Source: Stenotrophomonas sp. BIO128-Bstrain
GTDB taxonomy: Bacteria > Pseudomonadota > Gammaproteobacteria > Xanthomonadales > Xanthomonadaceae
DNA: 64,000 nucleotides
Reading direction: 5' to 3'
NCBI RefSeq assembly: GCF_030128875.1
Contig: NZ_CP124620.1
Span: 1 to 64,000 of the forward strand
Part shown: positions 53,476 through 63,013 of the stretch, in pieces
How the letters are laid out: each line of letters starts with the position of its first letter
Numbering within the stretch: the stretch's first letter is position 1
Notes under the pieces: generated by a model
Database searches by the model: none
The model's input: only the letters and a program-made list of their open reading frames with translations
Told to the model about the DNA's origin: nothing
Made by a program: the position numbers and the translations under genes

Positions 53476-56349
53476 ATGAACAACCTGCATCACCGCCCAT
53501 TGGCGGTTGCCGTATCGCTGTGCCTGCTGCTGGCTGCACCCGCCCTGGCCAGCGCGCAGGACGCGCCACGCAGTACGACCGATCTGGACCGGGTGGAAGT
53601 GACCGGCAGCCGCATCAAGCGGGCCGAAGTGGAAGGGCAGGTGCCGATCCAGACCCTGACCCGTACCGAGATCGAACGCACCGGCCTGACCTCCATCGGC
53701 GAGGTGCTGCAGCAGCTGACCGGCTCCGGTTCGGCGCTCAATGCGAAATTCAACTCGTCAGGCAACTTCGGCTTCCCCCCCGATGGCAGCGGTGTGGGTG
53801 CGGGCTCGGCCCAGGTCGATCTGCGTCACCTGGGTGCCAAGCGGGTGCTGGTGCTGGTCGATGGCATCCGCTGGGTCAACGAATCGTCCGCCTCCGGCGT
53901 GGGCGCGGCGACAGACTTGAACACCATCCCGCTGGCCATCGTCGAGCGCATCGAAGTACTCGAAGACGGCGCGTCGTCGCTGTACGGCTCCGACGCCATC
54001 GCCGGTGTGGTCAACATCATCACCCGCCGAGAATTCGACGGCGCGCAGGTGACGATGAATTACGGCGAGTACACCAAGGGCGATGGCACCCAGAAGGGCG
54101 TGGACCTGGCCTGGGGCACCAGCGGTGACCGCTACACCCTGTTCCTGGGGGCGAGCTGGACCAAGCAGGACCCGGTGTATGCGCGCGATCGCGAGCAGTC
54201 GCGCTTCCCGATTCCCGGCACCGGGCTGGCCTTCGGCAGCGGTGGCATTCCGCAGGGACGCTTCTCTTTCGTCGACCCCAACACCGGTGCGAAGCAGGAC
54301 ATCGTGCCCAATACCGGCGTAAGCAGCCCGCGTTACGACGGCAGCGCCGGCTGCACCCGCAGCGATGACTACCACTGCTTCACCTCGGCCGACCGGTTCA
54401 ACTTCGCCGAGTACAACATGGTGCTCACGCCGTCCGAGCGGAAGGGCATCTTCGGCCAGTTCCGCTTCGACCTCACCGATGACATCCAGTGGTACATCAA
54501 GGCACTGGGCAACCGTCGCGAGTCCACCAACCAGGCCGCACCGGAGCCGCTGTTCTTCGGGCCCGATGGCGCCACCGGTAATCCGCTGGCGGACAACATC
54601 GTCGTCTCCGGGCTCAATCCCTACAACCCGTTCGGCTTCGATCTGGTCGCCTCGGGCAACATGAGCCTGATCGGCCGTCGCCCGGTCGAAGGCGGCGCGC
54701 GCGTGTTCGAGCAGGAGGTCAATACCCAGTACTTCGCCACCGGCCTGGTCGGCCAGTTCCAGGCCGCCGACCGCAGCTGGTTCTGGGACCTCAACGGCAT
54801 GTACAGCAAGAACAAGGCCGAGCAGACCAACTACGGCAGCTACGACATCTACAAGGTCAACATGGCGCTGGGTGATCCCGCGTTGTGTGCGGCCACGCCC
54901 GGCTGCGTACCGTTGAACATCTTCGGTGGCGTCGGCTCGATCACCCCGGAGATGCTGCGCTGGATCCAGCCGGTGGTGCGCGACCGCAGCCAGAACGAGT
55001 TGAGCCTGTTCACCGCCAACCTGAGCAGCGAACTGTTCACCCTGCCGGCCGGCCCGGTCTCCTTCGCCACCGGCTATGAATACCGCAAGTACGAGGGCCG
55101 CTACGATCCGGATCCGCTGACCGTTATCGGCCACTACAACGGCGTGCCGTCGTTGCCCACCTCCGGTTCCTACGATGTCAACGAGGCCTACCTGGAGCTG
55201 AGCGTGCCGATCTTCGCCAAGAGCGCGCTCGGCGAGAAGCTCGACCTGAGCCTGGCCGGTCGCTACTCGGACTACTCCACCTTTGGCGGCGAGTTCACCC
55301 CCAAGTACGGCCTGCGCTGGCAGGTGACCAATGACTTCGTGCTGCGCACCAGCTACGCCGAAGGCTTCCGCGCACCCTCCATCGGCGAGCTGTACGGCTC
55401 GGCCGCGCGCGCCGACCTGCAGCTGTTCGATCCCTGCTCGGTCGGGCTCGGCGGTACCCCGCCGCGCGGCAGCGCCGCCAACTGCGCCGCGCTGGGCGTG
55501 CCGGACGGTTTCCAGCAGGCCAACTCGCAGATCTCGGTCACCACCGGCGGCAACGCGGAGCTGGATCCGGAGCGCTCGCGCAGCTTCAGCGCCGGCTTCG
55601 TGTGGAGCCCGTGGTTCGGCAGCAATGCGTCCTGGTCGGAGCGATTCGACGTGGAGGTGACGTTCTACCGCCACCACATCGAAGGTGCGATCCAGGCCAT
55701 CAACGCGCAGACCCAGCTCGACCTGTGCGTGGATACGCTGGACCCGCTGTATTGCGACGGCATCACCCGTGCCGGCACCGGTGCGGTCAGCGGCTTCAAC
55801 AACCGGCTGACCAACCTGGGGTCGATCAAGACCGATGGCTGGGACGTGGACCTGTTCTGGACCCTGCCGCAGACGGAGATCGGCCAGTTCAAGCTGGGTT
55901 GGCAGAACACCTTCGTCGGCCGCTATGAGGCCCTTGGTGCAGCGGGCCAGAAGCAGCCGCAGGGGCCCGGCGTGGAGGTGGCCGACAGCTCGATTCCGGA
56001 GTGGACCAGCAATGACACGCTCAGCTGGAACCTGTCCAACTGGAATGCCTCCTGGACAGTGCGCCACATCTCCAAGCTCACCGAAGAGTGCGGCGACGTG
56101 GCCGCCTTCCCGATCTGCGGCAACCAGGCCGAGGGCACCAACGAGCTGGCCGCGACCACCTTCCACGACATGCAGGTGGGCTACCGGTTCGACTGGATGA
56201 AGGGGCTGCAGCTCAGCGCCGGCCTGAACAACGTGTTCGACAAGGATCCGCCGATCTGCCTGTCGTGCTCGCTCAACGGGTATGACGCCTCGACCTACGA
56301 CATCCCGCGCGGGCGCTACTGGTACCTGCGCGCGGACCTGCGGTTCTGA
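53476..56349 (+). CDS. TonB-dependent receptor of unknown substrate
   Basis: The 957-residue outer-membrane receptor has a signal peptide ([15 protein letters not shown], cleavage near 29), then the plug with [47 protein letters not shown] and [20 protein letters not shown]. The barrel ends YLRADLRF with terminal Phe. The GSRIKR signature is typical of the large TonB receptors of Xanthomonadaceae and Caulobacter that take up carbohydrates or peptides. Six paired-looking cysteines occur in extracellular loop-like parts ([16 protein letters not shown]). ATG 53476 follows GGAGAGAGAG. No dedicated neighbour reveals the substrate. Confidence 0.88.
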   Translation: MNNLHHRPLAVAVSLCLLLAAPALASAQDAPRSTTDLDRVEVTGSRIKRAEVEGQVPIQTLTRTEIERTGLTSIGEVLQQLTGSGSALNAKFNSSGNFGFPPDGSGVGAGSAQVDLRHLGAKRVLVLVDGIRWVNESSASGVGAATDLNTIPLAIVERIEVLEDGASSLYGSDAIAGVVNIITRREFDGAQVTMNYGEYTKGDGTQKGVDLAWGTSGDRYTLFLGASWTKQDPVYARDREQSRFPIPGTGLAFGSGGIPQGRFSFVDPNTGAKQDIVPNTGVSSPRYDGSAGCTRSDDYHCFTSADRFNFAEYNMVLTPSERKGIFGQFRFDLTDDIQWYIKALGNRRESTNQAAPEPLFFGPDGATGNPLADNIVVSGLNPYNPFGFDLVASGNMSLIGRRPVEGGARVFEQEVNTQYFATGLVGQFQAADRSWFWDLNGMYSKNKAEQTNYGSYDIYKVNMALGDPALCAATPGCVPLNIFGGVGSITPEMLRWIQPVVRDRSQNELSLFTANLSSELFTLPAGPVSFATGYEYRKYEGRYDPDPLTVIGHYNGVPSLPTSGSYDVNEAYLELSVPIFAKSALGEKLDLSLAGRYSDYSTFGGEFTPKYGLRWQVTNDFVLRTSYAEGFRAPSIGELYGSAARADLQLFDPCSVGLGGTPPRGSAANCAALGVPDGFQQANSQISVTTGGNAELDPERSRSFSAGFVWSPWFGSNASWSERFDVEVTFYRHHIEGAIQAINAQTQLDLCVDTLDPLYCDGITRAGTGAVSGFNNRLTNLGSIKTDGWDVDLFWTLPQTEIGQFKLGWQNTFVGRYEALGAAGQKQPQGPGVEVADSSIPEWTSNDTLSWNLSNWNASWTVRHISKLTEECGDVAAFPICGNQAEGTNELAATTFHDMQVGYRFDWMKGLQLSAGLNNVFDKDPPICLSCSLNGYDASTYDIPRGRYWYLRADLRF

Positions 56350-56373
56350 TCGCAGGCTGATGAGGAGGTGACA

Positions 56374-56401
56374 CACCGGGGCGCTGTGAGGCGCCCCGGT
56401 G
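56374..56401 (+). terminator. Hairpin after the TonB receptor gene
   Basis: CACCGGGGCGC / GCGCCCCGGTG forms an 11-bp perfect stem with a TGTGAG loop 25 bases after the stop. It has no T-run. Confidence 0.55.
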
Positions 56402-56520
56402 GCGGCGTGCAGCCGCGCCGGTCAGGCCCCGCTGCGTGCGGGGACGGACAGATGCGTTGCGCACACCGGCCATCGCGCGTGCCTGGCATGCCGGTGCTGT
56501 CTGCGTCAGGCATCATGGGG

Positions 56521-56543
56521 AGCCGGCCAGCGGCCGGCACTAC
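56521..56543 (-). repeat. Single SMAG element
   Basis: This reads GTAGTGCCGGCCGCTGGCC on the minus strand. It is one of the few copies in the window without an inverted partner. It lies 21 bp before the LysE gene. Confidence 0.85.
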
Positions 56544-56563
56544 CTCTCTTGAACTGCGTTGCC

Positions 56564-57190
56564 ATGAACCTGCATACCTGGTGGATTTTCGCCGTCACCG
56601 TGTTCGTCCTGTGCGGCACGCCCGGCCCGAACATGCTGCACGTGATGACCCGCAGCGTGCGCGTCGGCTTCCGCCGCAGCATCGCGGCGATGGCCGGCTG
56701 CCTCACCGCGCTGGTGCTGGCCCTGGCGATCTCCGCCGCCGGGCTGGGTGCGGTGCTCAAGGCGTCGCCGATGGTGTTCGATGTGCTGCGCTACGCCGGT
56801 GTGGCGTATCTGGTGTACCTGGGGATCAAGGCATGGCGCGGTGGCGATGCGCCGATCGACGTCGGCAGTTCCATGGCGCTGGTCCCGAGCTCGCGTACCG
56901 TATTGTTCCGCGACGGCTTCATCATCGGGATCAGCAACCCCAAGCTGCTGCTGTTCGCCTCGGCGTTCCTGCCGCAGTTCGTCGATCTGAGTCAGCCGCA
57001 GCTGCCGCAGTTCGTGATCCTGGTGGCGACCTTCGCGGTGATGGAGATGTTCTGGTACACGGTGTATGCCGCCGGTGGCCGCGGGCTGGCTGGTCATCTG
57101 GCCAAGCCGGGGCTGCGCAAGGTGTTCGACCGCGTGGTCGGCACGATCTTCATCGGATTTGGACTGGCGCTGCTGCGCGCCAGGCCGTGA
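56564..57190 (+). CDS. LysE/RhtB-family amino acid exporter
   Basis: The 208-residue inner-membrane protein has about six helices and starts MNLHTWWIFAVTVFVLCG. It carries the family signature TPGPNMLHVMTRSVRVGFRR and RDGFIIGISNPKLLLFASAF, with the conserved Asn-Pro-Lys. Members export lysine, threonine, homoserine and related compounds. The substrate cannot be told. ATG 56564 is the natural start; the upstream open frame runs through a SMAG repeat. Confidence 0.9.
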   Translation: MNLHTWWIFAVTVFVLCGTPGPNMLHVMTRSVRVGFRRSIAAMAGCLTALVLALAISAAGLGAVLKASPMVFDVLRYAGVAYLVYLGIKAWRGGDAPIDVGSSMALVPSSRTVLFRDGFIIGISNPKLLLFASAFLPQFVDLSQPQLPQFVILVATFAVMEMFWYTVYAAGGRGLAGHLAKPGLRKVFDRVVGTIFIGFGLALLRARP

Positions 57191-57219
57191 TGATCTGGCG
57201 CTGCGCGCGCGGCGTTGAG

Positions 57220-57295
57220 GTAGTGCCGGCCGCTGGCCGGCAACCAGGCAGGACCGTCATCGTTCATGAGGCTGCCGGCCAGCGGCCGGCACTAC
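57220..57295. repeat. Inverted SMAG dimer
   Basis: GTAGTGCCGGCCGCTGGCC from 57220 faces CCGGCCAGCGGCCGGCACTAC ending at 57295, 34 bp apart. It lies between the convergent LysE and siderophore-receptor genes. Confidence 0.88.
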
Positions 57296-57347
57296 CGGGG
57301 CCCGGCCATGCGGCGCCGCGCGGCCGTTGCCCATCGTGCAGAACGCA

Positions 57348-57372
57348 GAGAGCCGGGCAATGCCCGGCTCTC
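57348..57372 (-). terminator. Hairpin after the siderophore receptor gene
   Basis: GAGAGCCGGGC-AAT-GCCCGGCTCTC is a perfect 11-bp stem 30 bp beyond the receptor stop (leftward). Only short T-rich sequence follows on that strand. Confidence 0.6.
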
Positions 57373-57402
57373 CCTTGTTGAAGCGATACGATCAAAGACC
57401 GG

Positions 57403-59568
57403 TCAGAACGACCAGTTGAAGGTGATCGAGCCATTGCGGCCGTCACCGTACGCGCCGTAGCCGTTGATCTGCGAGAAGTACGTCTTGTCCAGCAGGTTGT
57501 TGAGGTTGGCTTGCACGCTGAACTCCGGCGAGATGCGGTAGCGCACGAACGCGCTGACCAGCGCATAGCCACCCTGCTCGATACGGCCATAGGCCGGCAC
57601 CGGATAGTAGATGCCGTTCTGCCAGTTGGCACCGCCACCGACCGTCAGCGCGCTCAGCGACTGCGGGGTATAGCTGGTGAACAGCTTGATGGTGGTCTGC
57701 GGCAGGTTGGTGTTGATGTCCGCATCGTTGATGTCCTTGGCCACGTAGCGCGAGGCACCAAAGGTCGCGTTCCAGCCCGGCGCCAGTTCGCCGTTGAGCT
57801 CGAACTCGAACCCACGGCTTACCGTGCCGCGTGCGGCGATGTAGGCGAACTCACCCGGGCGGCTGGGGATCAGCTCGCTGGTGACCTGCGCGACGTTGTC
57901 CTGCTCGATGCGGAACGCAGCGACGGAGGCGTTCAGGCGGTTGTCGAACCATGCGCCCTTGACGCCGATTTCGTAGCTCTTGCCGTCCACCGGATCGAGG
58001 TAGCTGCCGCTGCGGTCGCGCGCCGTCTGCGGCTGGAAGATCTCCGTGTAGCTGGCGTAGGTGGAGTAGGTGTCGTTGAGGTCGAACACCAGGCCGGCAT
58101 ACGGCGTGGTGACCTTGTGCGAACGGTCGGCGCCTTCGCCTTCACTCTTCCAGTCGGTGTAGCGCGCGCCGAGGATCAGCTTCAGCGGATCGGCCAGCGA
58201 CAGGCGGGTGGCGACGTAGCCAGCCTTCTGGGTAATGGTGCCTTCGCTCTGCAGCGGCAGGGTGCCGACCCAGTTCGGTTCGGGGAAATCGGCCACACCG
58301 GCCAGATAGTTGTCCAGCGGCGCCCAGCCCATCTGGTAGTCGCCGTAGTTGGCGAACTCGCGCTTGTTGTAGCTCAGGCCGGCCATGAACTGGTGCTGCC
58401 GACCGAACAGCTGGAACGGACCTTCCACGAAGCCGTCCACCGCATTGACCTTGCGCTCGGTGTTGTAGAACCCTGCCGAGGGCGTAACGCCGGCGCCGGT
58501 GGTCTTGTCCAGCAGCGATGCACCGCTGGTCCAGTCGTTGTAGGCCGGGTAGAACAGCTTGTCGTCGGCCTTGGTCGTGTCGTGCGTTGCGCCGAGCTTG
58601 ACCTTCCAGTCGTTGGTGAACGCATGCTCCAGCGTGGCGAACAGGCGCTTGCTGGTGGTGTCCCAATAGGTCCAGCGCGGGTTGGCGCTGAAGGATTCGT
58701 CGAACGGGGTCGGGCTGCCATCGGAGAACAGCATCGGGAAACCACCCCAGGTCGCGCCGTTGGCGCGCTTCTGCTGGTAGTCGTAGCCCACGCTCAGCTG
58801 CGTGTCCGGGGTCAGGTCGGCGTCGATCACCGCATAGCCCAGCGTCTTGTGCTGGTCGTAGCGGTCCATCTGTGATTCGGTATCCAGGTAGCTGCCGATC
58901 ACGCGCGCGCGCACCGAGCCGCTGGCGTTCAGCGGGGTGGTCACATCCACCGTGCTGCGGGTGCGGCCCCAGCTGCCCACGTTCACCGACACGCTGCCGG
59001 TCAGTTCGGCACTGTCGGCATGCTTGCGGATCAGGTTCACCGAGGCGGACGGGTTGCCGGCGCCGCTGAGCAGGCCGGTGGCGCCACGCACCACTTCCAC
59101 GCGGTCATACAGGGCCAGGTCCAGGCCGGAATCGCCGTAGCTCCAGTTCTGCACCATCTGGGTCGGCAGGCCGTCGAACTGATAGCTGTCGATGTAGAAC
59201 CCGCGCGCGTAGAACTCGGTGCGTTCGGTATCGGACTGGGTGCTGCTGATGCCGGTGGTGTTGCCCAGCACGTCGATGATGTCATCCAGGTTCTGATCCT
59301 CGATGCGCTGGTGGCTGATGATGCTCACCGACTGCGGGATCTCGCGCGGGGCCAGATCGAAGCGGGTACCGGCCGAGGTCTTGCGGACCGAATAGCCTTC
59401 GGCGCGCTCGCCCTTGACCACGATCTTGTCCAGGGTGGTGGCGTCGGGGGCGGCGTCCTGCGCGAATGCGGGGGCGGCGGCGAGGGTGCACAGCGCCAGC
59501 ATCAATGCCTGCGGCAGCGGGCGACGGAGCATCGACGGGCGGGACAGCACGTGGGCGGAGCGGGTCAT
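57403..59568 (-). CDS. TonB-dependent siderophore receptor
   Basis: This outer-membrane ferric-siderophore receptor of about 721 residues belongs to the FhuE/FpvA type. It has a signal peptide (ALCTLAAAPAFAQDAA), a TonB box region (TTLDKIVVKGERAEG) and a plug with RFDLAPREIPQSVSIISHQR, GFYIDSYQFDGLPTQ and VEVVRGATGLLSGAGNPSAS. The barrel (DPVDGKSYEIGVKGAWFDNR) ends in NGSITFNWSF with terminal Phe. The start is uncertain: ATG 59568 (MTRSAHVLS) or 59532 (MLRRPLPQ). A Fur-like box lies about 160 bp upstream, so iron repression is likely. No siderophore biosynthesis gene is near, so it may use foreign siderophores. Confidence 0.9.
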   Translation of the reverse strand: MTRSAHVLSRPSMLRRPLPQALMLALCTLAAAPAFAQDAAPDATTLDKIVVKGERAEGYSVRKTSAGTRFDLAPREIPQSVSIISHQRIEDQNLDDIIDVLGNTTGISSTQSDTERTEFYARGFYIDSYQFDGLPTQMVQNWSYGDSGLDLALYDRVEVVRGATGLLSGAGNPSASVNLIRKHADSAELTGSVSVNVGSWGRTRSTVDVTTPLNASGSVRARVIGSYLDTESQMDRYDQHKTLGYAVIDADLTPDTQLSVGYDYQQKRANGATWGGFPMLFSDGSPTPFDESFSANPRWTYWDTTSKRLFATLEHAFTNDWKVKLGATHDTTKADDKLFYPAYNDWTSGASLLDKTTGAGVTPSAGFYNTERKVNAVDGFVEGPFQLFGRQHQFMAGLSYNKREFANYGDYQMGWAPLDNYLAGVADFPEPNWVGTLPLQSEGTITQKAGYVATRLSLADPLKLILGARYTDWKSEGEGADRSHKVTTPYAGLVFDLNDTYSTYASYTEIFQPQTARDRSGSYLDPVDGKSYEIGVKGAWFDNRLNASVAAFRIEQDNVAQVTSELIPSRPGEFAYIAARGTVSRGFEFELNGELAPGWNATFGASRYVAKDINDADINTNLPQTTIKLFTSYTPQSLSALTVGGGANWQNGIYYPVPAYGRIEQGGYALVSAFVRYRISPEFSVQANLNNLLDKTYFSQINGYGAYGDGRNGSITFNWSF

Positions 59569-59729
59569 CGGCGTTTCCAGAAGGGCGGCAACGGGCATGG
59601 CCGGCGTCCTGGGTGGCCTGCGGCGGAGCGGGGGTGGGGGCAGGAAGCGGCTGGCGGGGGCGGTGACCCGGCGCGGGCTCGATAACTGTTCACGGGTGCG
59701 CATCCCTTGCGCGACCCGGATCACACTAT

Positions 59730-59748
59730 GGTAATGGCAATGATTCGC
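59730..59748. promoter_or_regulatory. Fur-like box upstream of the siderophore receptor
   Basis: GGTAATGGCAATGATTCGC resembles the Fur consensus GATAATGATAATCATTATC, with matching GnTAATGnnAATnATT. On the minus strand it reads as hexamers AATCAT-TGCCAT-TACCAT. It is the only AT-rich patch in the 373-bp divergent gap (59569-59941). I see nothing else certain in the rest of that gap. Confidence 0.5.
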
Positions 59749-59941
59749 ATCATCAACCGCATCCTGCGAGGCGTCCGGGCCGTACCCCATGCCGCGCAAG
59801 GCAACTGCGTATTCAGCTTCGGGACCTGACGGCGCGTGGCCGCACGGCGCGCGCCGGCCACCCTCGCGATGCCCGCGCGCAGGCTTAACACCTCCGCGCC
59901 TACCGTGAGCAGGCGCTATCCATCCCTTGCAGGAGACGCTC

Positions 59942-60421
59942 ATGGCCAGCAAAAACACGGTCTGCCTCTGGTTCAATGGCACCGCACTGGACGCGGCAAC
60001 GTTCTATGCCGCCACCTTCCCGGACAGTGCGGTACGCGCCGTCCACCATGCCCCTGGTGACTTCCCCTCCGGCAAGCAGGGCGATGTGCTGACGGTGGAC
60101 TTCACCGTGGCCGGCATTGACTGCATCGGGCTCAATGGCGGCCCCGCGTTCAAGCACAGCGAAGCGTTTTCCTTCCAGATCGCCACCGATGACCAGGCCG
60201 AAACGGACCGGCTATGGAATGCGATCGTCGGCAATGGGGGCGAGGAAAGCGCCTGCGGCTGGTGCCGCGATAAGTGGGGCCTGTCCTGGCAGATCACCCC
60301 GCGGGTGCTGACCGAGGCGGTGACCAGTACCGATCCCGCGGTGGCCCGGCGCGCGTTCGAGGCGATGATGACCATGCGCAGGATCGACGTGGCGGCCATC
60401 GAAGCGGCGGTGAGGGGCTGA
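59942..60421 (+). CDS. VOC-family protein (PhnB/DUF899-like glyoxalase fold)
   Basis: The 159-residue cytoplasmic protein reads MASKNTVCLWFNGTALDAAT, with VLTVDFTVAGIDCIGLNGGP, then FKHSEAFSFQIATDDQAETD and CGWCRDKWGLSWQITPRVL. This is the 3-demethylubiquinone-9-methyltransferase-like VOC group, and members usually act as dimers with unknown chemistry. A GCAGGAG ribosome site precedes ATG 59942. It lies upstream of an AraC regulator and a hydrolase on the same strand. Confidence 0.85.
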   Translation: MASKNTVCLWFNGTALDAATFYAATFPDSAVRAVHHAPGDFPSGKQGDVLTVDFTVAGIDCIGLNGGPAFKHSEAFSFQIATDDQAETDRLWNAIVGNGGEESACGWCRDKWGLSWQITPRVLTEAVTSTDPAVARRAFEAMMTMRRIDVAAIEAAVRG

Positions 60422-60524
60422 GACAACAGGCGCGGCGTGTTGCAGCGGACAGCAAGAACGATCAAATGACGTGCTGCAGGCTGGGTTACGCTGCGCACCC
60501 GTTCTTCGGCATGGATCTGGCGGT

Positions 60525-61376
60525 ATGGGTGCGGCACGCAGGGCGCTCTGGTACATCGAAAGCCACTTCGCCGGGAATCCGTCGCTGGCCGATATCGCCG
60601 GCGTGGTGGGGCTCTCGCCGTTCCATCTCTCGCGGCTGTTCCAGCTCAGCACCGGTACCTCGGTGGTGCGTCATCTGCGCGGCCGCCGGCTGACCGAGGC
60701 CGCGCGCCAACTGGCGGGCGGCGCCGGTGACATTCTCGGTGTCGCACTGTCCGCCGGCTACGCCTCGCACGCCGCATTCACCCGCGCGTTCACCGAGCAG
60801 TTCGGGCGATCGCCCGAGCAGGTGCGCGAGCGGGGGCTGGCGGGGGTGGTGCTGGTCGAGGCGCTGAAACTCATCGACACCTCGGCGCCCTGCACGATCG
60901 AACCCCGACGCGAGCACCGCGGCGGCCTGCGCGTGGCCGGGATCGGTGCGCGCCACACGTCTGCGAGCGTCGCCTCGATTCCCTCGCAATGGCAGCGCCT
61001 GGAGGAGGCGCATGGCCTCGGCGCGGAGATCGCCTATGGCGTGTGCGGCAACAGTGATGCCGAGGGAGGCTTTGATTACATCGCCGGCGTGGAGATCAGT
61101 GCCTCCGCGCCCGTGCCCCCAGGCTGGCAGGCGATCACAATCCCGCCGCGCGAGTACCTGGTGGCGTGGCATGCCGGGCACATCTCGGCGATCCGCTCCA
61201 CCTGGCTCTGGTTGTTGAACGACTATCTGCCGGCCTCCGGCCTGACCCTGGCCGATGCGCCGGACCTGGAGCGCTACGATGCGCGCTTCGATGACCGCAG
61301 CGGCCACGGTGGGGTGGAGATCTGGCTGCCGCTGACCGACATGCTGCACCTCAAGGAGACTGACCCATGCGAATGA
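60525..61376 (+). CDS. AraC-family regulator with GyrI-like effector domain
   Basis: The 283-residue protein has an N-terminal AraC DNA-binding domain (RALWYIESHFAGNPSLADIA, VGLSPFHLSRLFQLSTGTS, ALSAGYASHAAFTRAFTEQF) and a C-terminal GyrI-like/BmrR-type effector-binding domain (about 125-283, ending HGGVEIWLPLTDM). Rob and SoxS-like multidrug regulators share this plan. The start is doubtful. ATG 60525 gives MGAARRALWYI. An ATG at 60511 in the neighbouring frame gives MDLAVWVRHA, which looks like the usual beginning, so one base may be missing near 60541. GTG 60471 is also in frame. It overlaps the next gene by ten bases. Confidence 0.85.
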   Translation: MGAARRALWYIESHFAGNPSLADIAGVVGLSPFHLSRLFQLSTGTSVVRHLRGRRLTEAARQLAGGAGDILGVALSAGYASHAAFTRAFTEQFGRSPEQVRERGLAGVVLVEALKLIDTSAPCTIEPRREHRGGLRVAGIGARHTSASVASIPSQWQRLEEAHGLGAEIAYGVCGNSDAEGGFDYIAGVEISASAPVPPGWQAITIPPREYLVAWHAGHISAIRSTWLWLLNDYLPASGLTLADAPDLERYDARFDDRSGHGGVEIWLPLTDMLHLKETDPCE

Positions 61377-62455
61377 CCGCCCGTTGTTGTGCTGCGCTGC
61401 TCGCGCTGTGCCTGCCGATGTTTGCCGTTGGGGCGGTGCCGCCCGTTGGCGAGCGGCACGGCGTTGCGCACACACCCAGCGCCGCCGTGCGCGATGCCGG
61501 GCACCGCGACAGCGTGCGGTACACCGTGTGGTATCCGGCCCAGGCCGGCGTACGGGAAGCTGCGCTGACGATCGGGCCACCCGGTGCGCCGCTGTTCGAG
61601 GTCGGCACCGCCGCCGCCGATGCGGCCATCGCGGAGGGACACTGGCCGGTGCTGCTGCTCTCGCATGGCAATGGCGGCAGTGCGCGGATGATGGGCTGGT
61701 TCGGCATCGCCATGGCGCGGGCCGGCTACGTGGTCATCGCGGTGGATCACCCGGGCAACAACGGCGTGGACCCGATGACCGAGGCCGGCAGCATCCTGAT
61801 GTGGAACCGCGCGGACGATCTGGCGGCGGCGCTGGCCGCGGTGCAGGCCGATCCCGTGCTGGCCAAGGCGATGGATGCCACGCGGCTGGGCGTGGCGGGC
61901 TACTCGGCCGGCGGGTTCACCGCCTTGGTCGCGGCCGGGGCCGACCCGCAACTGCAGCGCCTGCTGGCGTTCTGCCGCGCGCATCCCGCGGATGGAGTCT
62001 GCGTCCCGCAGGCGGAGAACCCGACACTGACCTTGGCGCAGCGCATGACCGCCGCGCAGACGCCGGCACTGGCACCGTGGGTCGCCCAGGCCGGTGACGA
62101 CCGCGCCATTGAAGGGGTGGGCGCCGTCTTCCTGATCGCGCCGGCCATGATCCAGGCCTTCGCGCCGGAGGCGCTGGAGAAGGTAGCGCAGCCGGTATCG
62201 ATCATCGTTGGTGCGGCCGACACGGTGGCCTCGCCGGCCACCAACAGCGACATCGCGGCGGCGGCCCTGCCCAAGGCGACGTTGACCACCCTGCCGGCCG
62301 TCGGCCACTACGACTTCCTGTCCAGCTGTACCGCGCTGGGCCGCAAGCGCATCGGTGCACTGTGCCAGGTGGCGGCAGACCAGCAGGCCACGCACGGCGC
62401 TGCGATCACGGAAGCGAAAGCGCTGTTCGACGCGGCGTTGTCGGCCACGCGCTGA
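61367..62455 (+). CDS. Secreted alpha/beta hydrolase (dienelactone-hydrolase-like)
   Basis: The 362-residue alpha/beta hydrolase of the COG4188 type has a signal peptide (LLALCLPMFAVGAVP). It has an oxyanion loop LLLSHGNGGSARMMGW, YVVIAVDHPGNNGVD, the nucleophile motif GVAGYSAGGFTALVA (Ser in GYSAGG), and a late Asp and His in VSIIVGAADTVASP and LPAVGHYDFLSS. Such proteins resemble platelet-activating-factor acetylhydrolases. The start overlaps the end of the AraC gene, so the regulator may control it. Confidence 0.88.
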   Translation: MRMTARCCAALLALCLPMFAVGAVPPVGERHGVAHTPSAAVRDAGHRDSVRYTVWYPAQAGVREAALTIGPPGAPLFEVGTAAADAAIAEGHWPVLLLSHGNGGSARMMGWFGIAMARAGYVVIAVDHPGNNGVDPMTEAGSILMWNRADDLAAALAAVQADPVLAKAMDATRLGVAGYSAGGFTALVAAGADPQLQRLLAFCRAHPADGVCVPQAENPTLTLAQRMTAAQTPALAPWVAQAGDDRAIEGVGAVFLIAPAMIQAFAPEALEKVAQPVSIIVGAADTVASPATNSDIAAAALPKATLTTLPAVGHYDFLSSCTALGRKRIGALCQVAADQQATHGAAITEAKALFDAALSATR

Positions 62456-62461
62456 CGCGGA

Positions 62462-62941
62462 TTACTCCGCGAGGGGCACGTCCAGCCCACGCTTGAGGGT
62501 GCTCAGTGCCACCGCGGTGCGGAAGCGCTCGATGTTGTCGTCGTTGCCGAACAGCCGCTCGCTGATCGCCTCGTATTCCTCCATCGAGGCGGCGGTGAGG
62601 ATCAACAGGAAATCGGCGTCGCCGGTAATCGCGTAGCACTGCTGCACGGCCGGGTCTTCCTGCACGCGCCGGCGGAACGGCGCGACCCGGTGCGGCTGCT
62701 CGCTGGCGACCCGGACCTCGACCATGATCGTCAGTGGCCGTCCCAGGCGTGCCTGGTCCAGCACGGCGACATTGGCGCGGATCACGCCCGTGTCTTCCAG
62801 ACGCTTGATCCGCCGTTGCACGGCCGGGGCGGACAGGCTGACCGCCTCGGCGATCTCGCGCTGCGGGGTGGCGTTGTCGCGCTGCAGGATCGCCAGGATC
62901 GCGCGGTCGAAGCTGTCGGGGAGGTAAGGCGTGGCGGACAT
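62462..62941 (-). CDS. Lrp/AsnC-family transcriptional regulator
   Basis: The 159-residue regulator has an N-terminal winged helix (FDRAILAILQRDNATPQREI, LSAPAVQRRIKRLEDTGVIR) and a C-terminal RAM/AsnC ligand-binding domain (RPLTIMVEVRVASEQPHRV, CYAITGDADFLLILTAASM). ATG 62941 (MSATPYLPDSFD) is the right start. The frame remains open far upstream only because of composition. It is divergent from an EamA exporter across about 70 bp, the usual arrangement of a regulator and its amino-acid exporter target. Confidence 0.92.
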   Translation of the reverse strand: MSATPYLPDSFDRAILAILQRDNATPQREIAEAVSLSAPAVQRRIKRLEDTGVIRANVAVLDQARLGRPLTIMVEVRVASEQPHRVAPFRRRVQEDPAVQQCYAITGDADFLLILTAASMEEYEAISERLFGNDDNIERFRTAVALSTLKRGLDVPLAE

Positions 62942-63013
62942 GGCGAGTGAAACATGCAGGAAGGCCCCTGCAATTGAGCATCTCCTTCGGTCGTTGCGCA
63001 ATATCCTGTGCGG

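Noticed and set aside
53758..56376. Long minus-strand frame opposite the second TonB receptor
   Set aside because: This is the same composition effect. The plus strand encodes a full receptor with plug and barrel.
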